This document shows positions 23,101 to 33,739 of a DNA stretch of 64,000 bases, piece after piece. The stretch is from assembly GCF_000003815.2 (NCBI RefSeq), contig NC_049990.1, positions 6,696,032-6,760,031 on the forward strand. The letters are read 5' to 3'. Origin of the DNA: Branchiostoma floridae (Eukaryota; Chordata; Leptocardii; Amphioxiformes; Branchiostomatidae). The position numbers were made by a program, and so were the translations under genes. The notes beneath the pieces were generated by a model, which ran no database searches, was not told the DNA's origin, and saw only the letters and a list, made by a program, of their open reading frames with translations. The first letter of the stretch is position 1. Each line of letters starts with the position of its first letter.

Positions 23101-24490
23101 TCAGTTTTTTTTTTATTTCTGCTGTAGTGAACCAACAAATACAGTTTATAATTAGCAATGTAAAACATGAAATGCAGCAGGGCATTGGTATTTTCATCGT
23201 GTACCAAACACCTATCCACATACCAAATATCGTAATCCATCAAACGGTTCTTGTGTTATGCTATAACAATCCAGAAACACAAACACAGACAGACACACCC
23301 AGAAAAATATCTCCATTTTCCATGGAGTGAATGAGAAGGCATGGAAAAACGGACGGGTATAATAATCGGAAACATATCATTGTTCCAATAGGCCTTGGGA
23401 TAACAGTTAAAAAGTTACTGAAAAGTCGCCAGATAAAAGACTTTGGTTGTGCAGATAGAAACCCAGTATATATTGATTTTCCAATCTGACTTTACCATTG
23501 ACGGGTGGTTTCAATTAGTTTTGGAATCATCTGCTTAAAACATTGTTTCTCGTCCACCAGGCGTGTCTTGGGTGCCGATGGCGGCGGAGTTGGGCCTGAC
23601 TCCCGTAGACGTCGCCGTCATCAAGACAGACTCCAGAGACATACATGAACAGGTTAGGGTCATTACAAATATTGTTATGGACAAGGAGATGGCTTCTCCA
23701 CGATACCAGGTACTTTTTGTGCCCTCATAAAGACATGTTTGATTTAAACTACTTCTCTCTGCCATGTCTGCCTTCGATGGTTGCACTAGAATGAACCGAA
23801 TTTGGCGTATTGTCTACTGTCCTTGGTGCTGATTGTCTCTCCACCAGCCTCCCCGGGCGGAATGTTTTCATGTAATGCAATAGACTTCTATGGAAGACAC
23901 AATGTACATACTGGATTTTTTGCTTCCTTCCTTAATCATATGGCATTCAAAAGCAGGATGATACATTCTATCCAGTGGTACCGCTGATATGGGCTATATG
24001 AAATTACTTGAATACGGCGCCGTTGTGTATTTGTTTGTTGCATGTTTGTTGAAAAAAAAAATATCTTAAAAAGTTCAACAATGCAGATCCAATATAGCGT
24101 AATTTCTCATATGGTCCGCCATCTTTGATTTTGACTTATGACGTCATAACATTAGCATATCTTCGTCTGTTCCCTGCCCAGATCGAGAGAGTGATCTACC
24201 AGTGGCGTTACTACATGGTCATGGACGGCTTCAGCATGAACATCACGGTAGACTCCCTCATCGACTTCCTCGAGGAGTCCTTGGTTTTCTACGACCTTCT
24301 GGACTATCTCAACAAGACGGCTTTCAAGACGATCGGGAAGACGTGGGTACCGAAGTACGAGGTCCCGCCGCGCAGACAGTCGCAGGACGTCATAAACGTG
24401 GCCGCCGTGGGAGCGACATACAGATCCGGCAGTACGGCCAGCGTGGACTCTACTGCCTCGACCGACAGCGACCTCGAGGCTGACATCTAG
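20119..24490 (+). CDS. death-domain protein (four exons)
   Basis: Exons: 20119-20251, 22269-22325, 23561-23652 and 24182-24490, joined in phase 1, 1 and 0 with GT-AG introns. The third donor is GTTAGG, slightly unusual. The product is 196 residues from the chosen ATG. Residues about 64-125 match the death-domain pattern: a Trp followed by a hydrophobic AAELGL-type helix (67-74), TPVDVAVI, QIERVIYQW (94-102), then TVDSLIDFLEE. An acidic, basic-rich N-terminal helix (EVEWVERIRTWYKAMW) precedes it, and the tail is Ser/Thr-rich ending SDLEADI. Death domains mediate homotypic assembly of apoptotic or innate-immune signalling complexes in the cytoplasm; the partner here cannot be named. The frame stays open upstream of 20119 into the 78-bp repeat, so earlier exons may be missing from this model. 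Candidate poly(A) signals are AATAAA at 25456 and 26078. Confidence 0.75.
20584..20680. repeat. family E element fragment
   Basis: TTAGGCCGTGTTGATTTGAC and GGTGCGAGCG match the left end of the 9115-9953 family. It lies in intron 1 of the death-domain gene. No right end is visible. Confidence 0.6.
21945..22160. repeat. family E element fragment (diverged)
   Basis: ACACTGATTTGATATTATCC, then GAGCGTGCG, GTTGCCTTCAATATGAAATC and AAGTGGTCAGAAAGGTTGAA follow the same order as 9125-9260. It lies in intron 1 of the death-domain gene. Confidence 0.55.
22390..22560 (+). repeat. SINE-like fragment
   Basis: AACCCGGTTCAATCCCGGGA is a good B-box-like block, followed by GGGCATCTTGGTTGGAGTTG and AAGGGACG. 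An A box is not clear. It lies in intron 2 of the death-domain gene. A functional tRNA is excluded because no cloverleaf closes. Confidence 0.45.
23053..23090. repeat. short perfect palindrome
   Basis: AGGAGCTTTTATCAGCTGATAAAAGCTCCT is a perfect inverted repeat flanked by AAACCA and CGGTCAAAC. It lies in intron 2 of the death-domain gene. Similar palindromes are at 35816-35858 and 43768-43800. Confidence 0.75.
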
Positions 24491-26133
24491 AGAGTGAACT
24501 GATGATGCACTTACAGCACAGCAAAACAGCATCAATACAATGTCCCCCGCCCATGAGGTGACACCAAACGCCCATGAGGTGACCCTTAAAACTGTAGTAA
24601 AATTGGCCCAACAGGGAGACTAGTTTTGCCATCAACGTTTGACGGCAATAGAGTCGCATGTTGGCCAATTTTTACACTTCTTCCAGCAACCCAAGGAGAC
24701 TACAAGACGCTACAAAAAGGAAGTTTCATCTAGTTCTTATTGCAAACTAGATTCAATAATACATTTGTACTAGTATTTGGTGCACTGTAAAAAATGCCAG
24801 GCCAGGAATGTTGACAAGTATCAAGAGCCGTCAATGTTATTGTGGTACCTCCAACTCTAGTTAGTGGAGCTGTGAAGCAATAATGCCCAAGCTTGCTAAG
24901 GAATGTTCCAGTGAAATAATTGAGGCAGATATCTTGTTACTACTCATATTTATCGTCAATATGATTAGGTATTTATAAAACTACGGGTACAAAAAGCTAA
25001 GTATTTAAAAAGTCGTCTTCGCCAGTGAAAAGTTATATTCTTCTTGGATGTGATCAGAGGAGCTAACTAGAGATAGAATGGGATCGCTTCCATGCTACTC
25101 CTACAGCTTAACTGCAGTATGTTTCTGTCAATGGGAAGATTATTGTCAAATGTTGATATCTCAAATACTATATATCATCATGTGTCTTGTTCTTTTGTTT
25201 GTTTGTCTAATAACACTTGTAAGCTATAGATGTATTTTCAATGTTTTATCTACTTATTTATTGCTTAAGTTATTGATACTATCATAACTTAATTGTATAA
25301 TGTTAGCATGTATATTTATGTGACAACCTGTTCATAGTATCAGTTTGAGTACATGTAAAATTATTATTATGTGAGTGATTCATATTTCTTTCAAATATCA
25401 AGAGTTGTCATACTTAAAATAACTGAATTAGATCAACAAAGAATAACCCATGAAGAATAAATGTACACCACTATTCATAGCATATCAGGATATACAAAAG
25501 ATGTACACAAGAAGTTGCCTTCAGATTTTTAATATCTGGAATCAATGGAATGTGCTTATCTATTCATCTTAATGATACATAACATATACCATCATCATGG
25601 ATGATTTTCAGATGCCACAAAGAGGAAGACATGATTATTGTTATTCTAGAAATTGGCATAATTTCAAGGACAGCTCATGGACAGTTGTTTCTGGGTCATT
25701 AAATAGTACATGCAGAAGAAGAATCTGTCTTTTGTGTAATCATATCTGTGTACAACATAGGAAGGAGAGTATTGTTCAAATATGATACATTTTGTATGAC
25801 ATCATGAAACATTTCTCTATGTGTGTGCATATGCATGTGTGTGTATGTTTATGTCTGTGTGTGTGTGTGTGTGTGTATGTATGTTTGTGTCTGTGTGTGA
25901 ATATGCAGAGCAGCTATGTATGTGCACACGAGTACGTGTGCATGTTCATCTATGAATGTCTATCTGTTTGCATATATCCACATGTGAATGAGGCATATTC
26001 AAACATAAACAATAAGGTTTATGTCCTACCTTTCTAAGCCTTAGCCCTTGACTTTATAAAGAACCTTTGAGGTACTGAATAAAGTTAAAGAAATGGAACT
26101 ATAGCATTCAAACATGGTACTATTGGTTAACTG
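24491..26133. other. intergenic region between convergent genes, with TG microsatellite
   Basis: This covers the 3' flank of the death-domain gene and of DTYMK, which are convergent. AATAAA occurs at 25456-25461 and 26078-26083 on the plus strand. A (TG)n-type microsatellite runs through about 25817-25895. The frame at 25792-26037 is that microsatellite read in one phase and is not a gene. Confidence 0.55.
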
Positions 26134-29100
26134 CTAAGCATGGCCGTTTTCCAATGACTTCCATAAAGGTAAGATAGGTTGACAGCTTGACTTGGTTATA
26201 GCCTCCTTTGCTAGTTGAAGGATGTGTGTATGAAGTTCCTCTATTGTCTGGTTTGCATTCAAAATCTAGATTGAAGAAACAGTCAAGGGAGAAAATGGTT
26301 AGAGAAAAGTTAATATTTTGAACCTAATTAAATTAAGTCTTTCAAAGGTCAGTGGCAGCAATTGTTTTCCTTTTTTCTTAGATGTTTTTTAAATTTCAAA
26401 GTGATCAAGCAAATAGTTTAAACACTATAAAACCTTTTAAAATGTAAAACTGAAATGCATCAGAATACTGGTATTTTCAGCATCATATTCTAATCTATAC
26501 AGACTATTTATCACTTTTTCTATCGCAGCAAAAACAAGAACATGTTGCATAACAATTGGAATTTCTATCTCTCCTAAGTGAATTCCATATTCTCCTGGAT
26601 TTCAATCTCTTCTATGACAAATAAATACGTTCATACATACCTTCCAGTCATCCTCCTGTAAGACTTTGAAATTTTCGGCCACTTTTTTCTGGAAGTCCGT
26701 CTGTTCGTACCTCTCCCCGCCGTACTCCGACCGCTTCGCTGCCTCCTCTGGGGGAAGGGTCAGATACATGACCAGGTCTGGCCGGGGGAGACCGATGTCA
26801 GAGTGCTGTAACCGCCGCATGTCTAACCCCTACAACAAACAAACAACAACAAGTGACCGTAGATAACATACTCTGCGACTGCATGCAGACGACATGCCAA
26901 ATGCAGCAAAGTGAGCATAGTGAGACAGATGTGAACACTCATCACATCGGACAACAACAAATACTCTGTCACCCTCCGTGACAGGATTTCACGGATGTAA
27001 AGATTCTGATTTTTCCTACCTTGGCTGCAGTGAAGGCAACTCCTGAGTATGCATATCTGTCAACAATGAGAGAGGTGCCCTCGGATAGAAGCTTCTCCAT
27101 TCTAGGCCTGAAACATACATGTAAGCAACAACTAAGTATGTGGATACTGGTAGTTTTATCAGGAGGGTTAATCTTTACCTGAAGTAACTGTTTTTATGTC
27201 ATACCTGTGACACGAAAACGTTCGATACGGACCGGGCCATAACTTCCGTATCAGACTGGTTCGAAAGGCGTATCACACAGGCTCCATTCGAATAAATCGA
27301 GCGGGCCGAGTGCGGCGCCATCGAATGTTTGAATACCTGATTCAGACGTTGGAACATTACTGTTGCAACACTTTTTGTTCGAGGGCACCAAATTTGTTCA
27401 ACTTCTGGCGCATTTTGCATCAAAACAGGGTTTTTCTTAGGTGGCATAAATAAAATACAACACGGTGTATTCCACATCACCCTCGGTCTCGGCCCTCCCG
27501 CGGGGCGATCCCACCCGCGGTCGGGCTGATACCTCGGGTGATACGGAATACACCATATTGTATTCTATATGGGTATAGCTATAAGTCATCAATCCATGAT
27601 CCACCAGCACATAATCACTTCCTGCCAGTGTGCAACATTAGACTACAGTCAAACCAGATTTCCAACTCTCAAAGTATCCTTTTACACAATTGCAGATTGC
27701 CACACTGCAATGTTCACATAATTGTGGATGCACACCAAGACAATCAAAAACACAAGCTGCTTATGTTCCCTCCGAGTTCACGGAGGTAACAATCACGATT
27801 CCAAGTGGTAAACTTACACAGCTTCCCATCTGTTTGCAGAGAACAGCAGATGGATGGCGAAGTCGTGTAGCTCACATTTATTCCCCAGGTAGTCGTTGAT
27901 AACACTTCCTATAGCTGTGGTACGGTCTGCATTGTGTTGAAAGAACATGAAGATTAAATTAATCAGACATTCAGCATTTGTTGACAAATGTTACCTTCTA
28001 GTAGTAGGGGTGGATACAGAAATAGGTACGGACCGTTCAGGTCCAGAGGATCAGGTCCATGTCCGGGCTATAAACTCTACTCTACTTTGTTCTTGTTATT
28101 TTCTTGGACCAGTAAGCCCCAAAACATGTTGATATTGTGTGTTCATTTTCTGATCCGTCCAGCATCCAGTCCACTGATTTTTGTCAGGTCCGTTTTTTTC
28201 GGACCAGTCCAACAAGAAAAAATGCTTTTGTACTGGTACCCATCCCTACTTTCTAGTTAAGCAATCCCGCTGCTTGGCCATCTGGATCCAATTCCATAGG
28301 TCCATGGGCCTTAGTTTGATCCCGTGGTCGGCTTAGCTTGGACAGGTTGTAAGGGATTGCATTCATCTTTTGAAATGGACTTAACATGTGAGTCCCATGT
28401 TCTAGGAGGTGTCTCAAACACGTAAAATGGCCTCATTACTCATATTGGGTACCTACTGGCTGCAATAATACACCAAGGTCAATAAATACTCGGTATCCAC
28501 ATACTTTTTCTCAGAAAGGAGGAGGAACGCCACCAGTTCAAACTACAGCCCATCTTACTATTAACATTACTTTTCCCCTTGCCTGACACGGTCATGTCAA
28601 CCCCCACAGTTGGGTTGTTCCGTGCCAGGCTGTTGACTTGACTTGCCCGAGACCTCAACTCTCCCCCTACTTTGCCCCTGATGGAGTTATCTGGGGGTAG
28701 CGACAACGTAGATGTAGAAATACACTGCAAACAGTTGACGTGTCATTTCTTCGAAAAGGGTGAAGGTCAAATTGCTAACAGGGGAGGGAAGGTGGCGAAG
28801 CACCATGGTAGGCAGGGAAATTTAGTTACAAATGATACATCAGTTTCTGTTTGATTTACCTTTGATTTACCTTACGTTTCCTTTGTATATATTATTTATA
28901 TGGTTTGGATGGTTCCGCAGTGGAAGATTGCGTTTGGCAGGGCACGTGGTGTGCCTCGAGGAAATGGCAGGAGAGGGAACGGGGAGAGCCGCGCAGGCGT
29001 GGCCGCCCTTCGGCCACACTCAGGAAGCTACTGCTCCAGGACACGGGTTTACAGGCCGGCATGCTCCGTTCGATGATGCTGGATAGGAACACGTGGAGAC

Positions 29101-29564
29101 GATGGTGTCACCTCTCCGAGGATGAACTGAACTGAACTAAACTTGTTTATGTTTTGTAATATTATTTGCGAATAAATAAAAAACAATAAAACAGTTGACA
29201 TGTCTGGTTACATGATTACCTATTTGAGTCAGATAGGACGTTAAATGGAGGTCCCGTATGTTAGGAGAGCCACACCTCGAGCACATGTTAAATAACCCAC
29301 TGCACTTATCGAAAAGAGTAGGGGTCCTTCCCGATGTGAGTGGTTAAAATTTTACAGTCTTATGACCACACCAGGGTCAAATAATGAGGTATGTTTGAAA
29401 TATAATTATACTACACACAGTTCTGTCTCGTTACCTGGGAATCTGATGAGCTCTGCTTTCTGTCCGTGTTTCTTCAGCGCCTCCACTAGCTTCATGCACT
29501 GTGTAGTCTTCCCGCTGTGGTCCACTCCCTCCAGCACTATCAGGGCACCTCGTGCTGAGGCCAT
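26134..29564 (-). CDS. DTYMK: thymidylate kinase (dTMP kinase), five exons, complete
   Basis: Exons in transcript order: 29435-29564, 27818-27926, 27020-27107, 26641-26829 and 26134-26265. All introns are GT-AG and phases join exactly, giving 215 residues. The enzyme phosphorylates dTMP to dTDP with ATP for dTTP supply. The P-loop is GVDHSGKTT (13-21) with Lys19. FSANRWE (72-78) and the family's DRY motif (96-98, in [15 protein letters not shown]) are present. LPRPDLV follows, then the lid-type stretch [11 protein letters not shown], and a C-terminal helix containing TIEELHTHI. Length agrees with the animal enzyme (about 212). The start was chosen because ATG at 29564 gives the usual short N-terminus before the P-loop. 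Intron 1 holds a MITE (28003-28249) and a LINE tail (28890-29160). A duplicated copy of the start region lies upstream (29682-29790). Confidence 0.95.
27195..27600. repeat. inverted-repeat element end in DTYMK intron 2
   Basis: AATACAACACGGTGTATTCC (27448-27467) is repeated inverted as GGAATACACCATATTGTATT (27544-27563), and CACCCTCGG pairs with CCTCGGGTG. The centre around 27510 is GC-rich (CCCGCGG words). The adjoining 27199-27480 frame on the minus strand shows no family motif and sits between DTYMK exons 2 and 3, so it is not accepted as a gene. Confidence 0.55.
28003..28249. mobile_element. hAT-like MITE (family C copy 2)
   Basis: The ends AGTAGGGGTGGATAC and GTACCCATCCCTACT are inverted copies. 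It is bracketed by CTTCTAGT (27995-28002) and TTTCTAGT (28250-28257), an 8-bp target duplication with one mismatch. Internal GGACC/GGTCC words match 9292-9711. It lies in DTYMK intron 1. Confidence 0.8.
28250..28889. other. DTYMK intron 1 sequence, nothing recognised
   Basis: No coding motif, RNA gene or clear repeat boundary is seen. Frames on either strand (for example 28479-28730) lack family features. Confidence 0.4.
28890..29160 (+). mobile_element. 3' end fragment of a LINE
   Basis: Two overlapping frames carry pieces of a retroelement polymerase C-terminus: [17 protein letters not shown] in one, and [17 protein letters not shown] with [10 protein letters not shown] in another. This pattern (GHV-x-R-x-E, then RGRP, then DRNxWR) is typical of the end of LINE open reading frames. 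A TGAACTGAACTAAACTTG tail and AATAAATAAAA follow. It is frameshifted and 5'-truncated. It lies antisense in DTYMK intron 1. Confidence 0.65.
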
Positions 29565-29647
29565 GCTGTACGATCTGGGTGGATGGCTACAAAACAGAAA
29601 AACAGCATCAGTTGTGATGTTAAAATTCAAGATTTCAATACGAGGGT

Positions 29648-29790
29648 CTACATGGGGGATCCTGGGAAATACATTCTTTCCAGCACTATCAGGGCACCTC
29701 GAGCTGAGGCCATGCTGTACGATCTGGGCGGATGGCGGCAGAACGTTAAAAGTAAAGAAACATTCATTTGTGATGTTAAACTTGAAGGAT
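29648..29790 (-). repeat. duplicated DTYMK start region (upstream ORF)
   Basis: About 108 bp (29682-29790) is a diverged copy of 29533-29640, offset by 149 bp. It includes the DTYMK ATG and its first 12 codons ([12 protein letters not shown]). In the copy, ATG at 29713 opens a 21-codon frame that leaves homology after codon 12 and stops at 29648. It lies in the DTYMK 5' flank, so it could act as an upstream ORF if it is in the mRNA. Confidence 0.7.
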
Positions 29791-30643
29791 CAACAGAAGA
29801 CCTAGGAAACACAAAATGGTTCATTTGAGAGCCTCTGTAATGATCAACTTGCCCCAGACAGTTCAAACCAGTCCGAGGGCCGTCGGTCTAGTAGACCGAT
29901 GTTTTGGCCTGGCCGACGATGCATATCAGAGATTGACCATCAGTGTTATTGCCAGAGGTCAAAGAATGTCTGTGCATATCGATTCGTTAAGATGCTGCAT
30001 TGGGAAATCTGGCGTTTGACTTTGTGTTACGAATAATCTGTCAATAATGCTTGATAAAGAATTCAGGAATAACAATTTTCATTTTCAAGTACAACCAATA
30101 AAAGATCCTTGGTACAACTATAAAAGCAACTTATACGATCTAAATAACTAACAAATTTAACGTTGAATTAGAGGGGTCTGGGAAAGACTTATAGTGAAAA
30201 TAGCTCACTACACCGTCTGGGGATGATTTGACCAAGTGGATAGCTTGTATGTATCTGAGTAGAGTAGAGTAGAGTATCTGGCTCGAGAGTGAGCTAGAAT
30301 TTGAGATATCTTTGCTCATTAAACGTAAACTCCAAGTACATTTTTGGGTCAACTTGCACTGTTGCAAATGAAAAAAAAAGTCACTTGCACCAAAAGAACA
30401 CAATTACTCTAACCATTCGGAAGATGGCCTAATAAACAGCCCCCCTCCCCCAAATAGTTTAGCTTGTCTTTCCTTAGCTCCAAACATATAAACGTTAGTG
30501 TTAACGATTCACTATATACAGTGTAAGATACTTTTGTGCAACAGACATAACCTAGTATAGAACTTACAATTCCTATTTCAGTTCACCGATATAACATTCA
30601 GTCCACAGACTTCTGTGTGAGCAGTCACCACTCAGTTTAGAAA

Positions 30644-30675
30644 TTTGGCGCGTAAACTCAGAATTTGGCGGGAAA
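30644..30675 (-). promoter_or_regulatory. tandem E2F-like binding sites
   Basis: TTTGGCGC (30644-30651) and TTTGGCGGGAAA (30664-30675) both match the E2F consensus (TTTSSCGC / GGCGGGAAA). They lie 20 bp apart, about 1.1 kb upstream of the DTYMK start codon. Thymidylate kinase is an S-phase gene in animals, so E2F control fits. The link to DTYMK is inferred from position only. Confidence 0.5.
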
Positions 30676-31319
30676 GCAAAGGTTAAAGGGCAAACTAATT
30701 TGCATGCATCAGCTGTGCTTGTTTTGCTATCTTGAACTGGTTGACGTAAAACAATTACCTGAACGTAAACGTTAGGAATCTATGGACCAGCTTGCAGATC
30801 TGTAGATGTTGCATTTTTCTGGAATCCGCGGGTGACACGTTCGAACAGGAAAAGAGTCTGTGTTCCGATGTAGCGATGATGAAAATAACATCACTTTTAT
30901 CGCTCTCCTGTTCCCTGTAAGTTAAATAAAACTGCTCCTCGTCACAGTTGATCTACTATTCTCTTCTACGATGACGCGTGGACATTGATAAACCAGAGAA
31001 ATTTGTGATAGTGTGTTTTTTCATCGGCAAGCAAAAATTTCACAACAAAGACGCCATGTTGTTTGATTTTGGGACCAGGTCATTAGAAAACGAAGGGAAA
31101 TTTTATTTTAGTTTTAACAAAGAAAATAATAATCTGCTTTCAGTACAGCAATTGGTTTGATTGTTTTAAGTTGTTTACATCAAATGATCAGTTTTAATAT
31201 ACTTGATTTGTTTGCATATAAAGTCTTTTTTACTAACTGCTATCACCCATACAAGAATAGACTCTTCAAAAAGGTTCAAAGGTGAAAGCTCTAGCGGTTT
31301 TTAACCTCCGTGGGTTAAA

Positions 31320-31420
31320 CGTTAGCCAGGCCAGGTGGTAAAATATTTTTCGTAGTGCTGCAACCGTTGTGCGCTGAAACCGGAAGTGACGCGCGTATAC
31401 GTGACTCCTGACCTTTCTGC
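31320..31420. repeat. inverted copy of 35575-35665
   Basis: The words TTTTTCGTAGTGCTGCAACC and AACCGGAAGTGACGCG appear here. Their inverse occurs at 35575-35665 (CGCGTCACTTCCGGTTT, GGTTGCAGCACTACGAAAAA), along with CAGGCCAGGT. The pair brackets the minisatellite. Confidence 0.7.
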
Positions 31421-31540
31421 TTGCTTCTTGGAATATGTTACTGCGCAGACTCCAACACTTAGTGTGATTCGCTCGGGCAAGGAGGCTCGGGCTACCACCG
31501 GTGTACTACAGCTTTAATAGACAGCATCTTTCATTTAACT

Positions 31541-33422
31541 ACAGGCCAGGTGAGACACTGTACATGTCAGTAAGGTGTGTTATCTTTTCATGCAGGCCAA
31601 GTGAGACAATGTACAGGTGTGTAAAGTGCATTTCCATTGTCTACAAGTACAGCCCAGGTCAGACCCTGTAACGTTACATGTGTGTATTAAAGGGTTTTTC
31701 CAGCGTCTACAGGCCAGGTAAGACACTGTAGAGGTAGCTAAGGTGTGTTTGAACAGTGTTTCCATTGTCTACAGGCCAGGTGAGACTCTGTACAGGTGTG
31801 TAAGGTGTGTTTCCATTGTCTACAGGCCAGGTGAGACTCTGTACAGGCGTGTAAGGTGTGTTTCAATTGTCTACAGGCCAGGTGAGACCCTGTACAGGTG
31901 TGTAACTTATTGTAAGGTGTGTTTCCATAGTCTACAGGCCAGGTGAACCCGTACAAGTGTGTAAGGTGTGTTTCAATAGTCTACAGGCCAGGTGAGACTC
32001 TGTACAGGTAACTAAGGTGTGTTTCCATAGTCTACAGGCCAGGTAAGACACTGTAGAGGTAGCTAAGGTGTTTCTCCATTGTCTATAGGCCAGGTAACAC
32101 ACTGTAGTGGTAGCTAAGGTGTGTTTCCATAGTCTACGGGCCAGGTGATACCCTGTACAGGTGTGTAAGGTGTGTTTCCATAGTCTACAGGCCAGGTGAA
32201 CCCGTACAAGTGTGTAAGGTGTGTTTCAATAGTCTACAGGCCAGGTGAGACTCTGTACAGGTAACTAAGGTGTGTTTCCATAGTCTACAGGCCAGTACCA
32301 AAATGGGGAACCGAGGAACTGGGTCATACCTTGTCTACAGGCCAGGTGAGACTCCCGACAGGTGTGTAAGGTGTGTTTCCATTGTCTACAGGCCAGGTAA
32401 CATACTGTAGAGGTAGCTAAGGTGTGTTTCCATTGTCTACAGGCCAGGTGAGACTCTCTACAGGTGTGTAAGATGTGTTTCCATAGTCNNNNNNNNNNNN
32501 NNNNNNNNNNNNNNNNNNNNNNNNNNNNNNNNNNNNNNNNNNNNNNNNNNNNNNNNNNNNNNNNNNNNNNNNNNNNNNNNNNNNNNNNTGAGACTCTGTT
32601 CAGGTGTGTAAGTGGTGTTTCAATTGTCTACAGGCCAGGTAAGACACCGTACTGGTAGTTAAGGTAGGTTTCCTTTGACTCAAGACCAGGTAAGACACTG
32701 TACAGGTGAGTAAGGTGTGTTTCTTTGACAACAGACTAGGTAAGACACCGTACAGGCAAGTAAGGTGCGTTTCTTTGACTACAGACCAGGTAAGACACCG
32801 TACAGGTGAGTAAGGTAAGTTTCATTTGACTATAGACCAGGTAGGACATCTACAGGTGAGTAAGGTGCGTTTCCTTTGGCGACACACCAGGTAAGACACC
32901 GTACAGGTAATTAAGGTGTGTTTCCTTTAACGACACACCAGTCAAGACACCGTACAGGTAAATTAGGTGTGTATCCTTTAAAGACACATCAGTCAAGACA
33001 CCGTACAGGTGAGTAAGGTAAGTTTCATTTGACTGTAGACCAGGTAGGACATCTACAGGTGAGTAAGATGCGTTTCCTTTGGCGACACACCAGGTAAGAC
33101 ACCGTATAGGTGAGTAAGGTGAGTTTTATTTGACAATAGACCAGGTAGGACATCTACAGGTGAGTAAGGTGCGTTTCCTTTGGCGACACACCAGGTAAGA
33201 CACCGTACAGGTAATTAAGGTGTGTTTCCTTTAACGACACACCAGTCAAGACACCGTACAGGTAAATTAGGTGTGTATCCTTTAAAGACACATCAGTCAA
33301 GACACCGTACAGGTGAGTAAGGTAAGTTTCATTTGACTGTAGACCAGGTAGGACATCTACAGGTGAGTAAGATGCGTTTCCTTTGGCGACACACCAGGTA
33401 AGACACCGTATAGTGATAAGTG
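31541..33422. repeat. 51-bp minisatellite with splice-site-like units
   Basis: Head-to-tail units of 51 bp. Units before 32.6 kb read TTTCCATTGTCTACAG, GCCAGGTGAGAC, TCTGTACAGGTGTGTAAGG. Units after it read TTTCCTTTGGCGACACACC, AGGTAAGACACCGTACAGG, TGAGTAAGGTGCG. Because 51 is a multiple of three, units stay open in several frames on both strands, giving spurious proteins with period 17. Two N gaps fall inside (32489-32588, 33423-33739), so the true copy number is unknown. A 304-bp higher-order repeat covers about 32841-33413. Confidence 0.9.
32489..32588. other. assembly gap (100 N)
   Basis: Exactly 100 N inside the minisatellite, the conventional length for a gap of unknown size. Confidence 0.95.
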
Positions 33423-33739
33423 NNNNNNNNNNNNNNNNNNNNNNNNNNNNNNNNNNNNNNNNNNNNNNNNNNNNNNNNNNNNNNNNNNNNNNNNNNNNNN
33501 NNNNNNNNNNNNNNNNNNNNNNNNNNNNNNNNNNNNNNNNNNNNNNNNNNNNNNNNNNNNNNNNNNNNNNNNNNNNNNNNNNNNNNNNNNNNNNNNNNNN
33601 NNNNNNNNNNNNNNNNNNNNNNNNNNNNNNNNNNNNNNNNNNNNNNNNNNNNNNNNNNNNNNNNNNNNNNNNNNNNNNNNNNNNNNNNNNNNNNNNNNNN
33701 NNNNNNNNNNNNNNNNNNNNNNNNNNNNNNNNNNNNNNN
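33423..33739. other. assembly gap (317 N)
   Basis: 317 N at the right edge of the minisatellite. Open frames reported across it are meaningless. Confidence 0.95.

Larger units (their letters stand above)
29791..31540. other. 5' flank of DTYMK and gene-free stretch
   Basis: Contains two E2F-like sites (30644-30675), a short GTAGA microsatellite at about 30255-30275 and the inverted-repeat segment at 31320-31420. The frame at 30978-31160 has no recognisable feature. Confidence 0.45.

Noticed and set aside
24152-24535. 127-codon minus-strand frame opposite the last death-domain exon
   Set aside because: Antisense shadow of a GC-rich exon; the plus frame carries the splice-consistent domain.
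25792-26037. Cysteine/valine-rich 81-codon frame
   Set aside because: Translation of a TG microsatellite.
30978-31160. Small plus-strand gene (60 codons) upstream of the minisatellite
   Set aside because: No domain-like feature, splice site or codon signal; single small frame in AT-rich DNA.
31580-32658. Long frames with a repeated RPGETLYRCV/CVSIVY or TESHLACRQWKHT pattern
   Set aside because: They arise because the minisatellite period is 51 bp, a multiple of three; they occur on both strands and have no start context, splice support or domain.
31541-33422. CRISPR array
   Set aside because: Repeats are head-to-tail without unique spacers, in animal DNA, with no cas gene.
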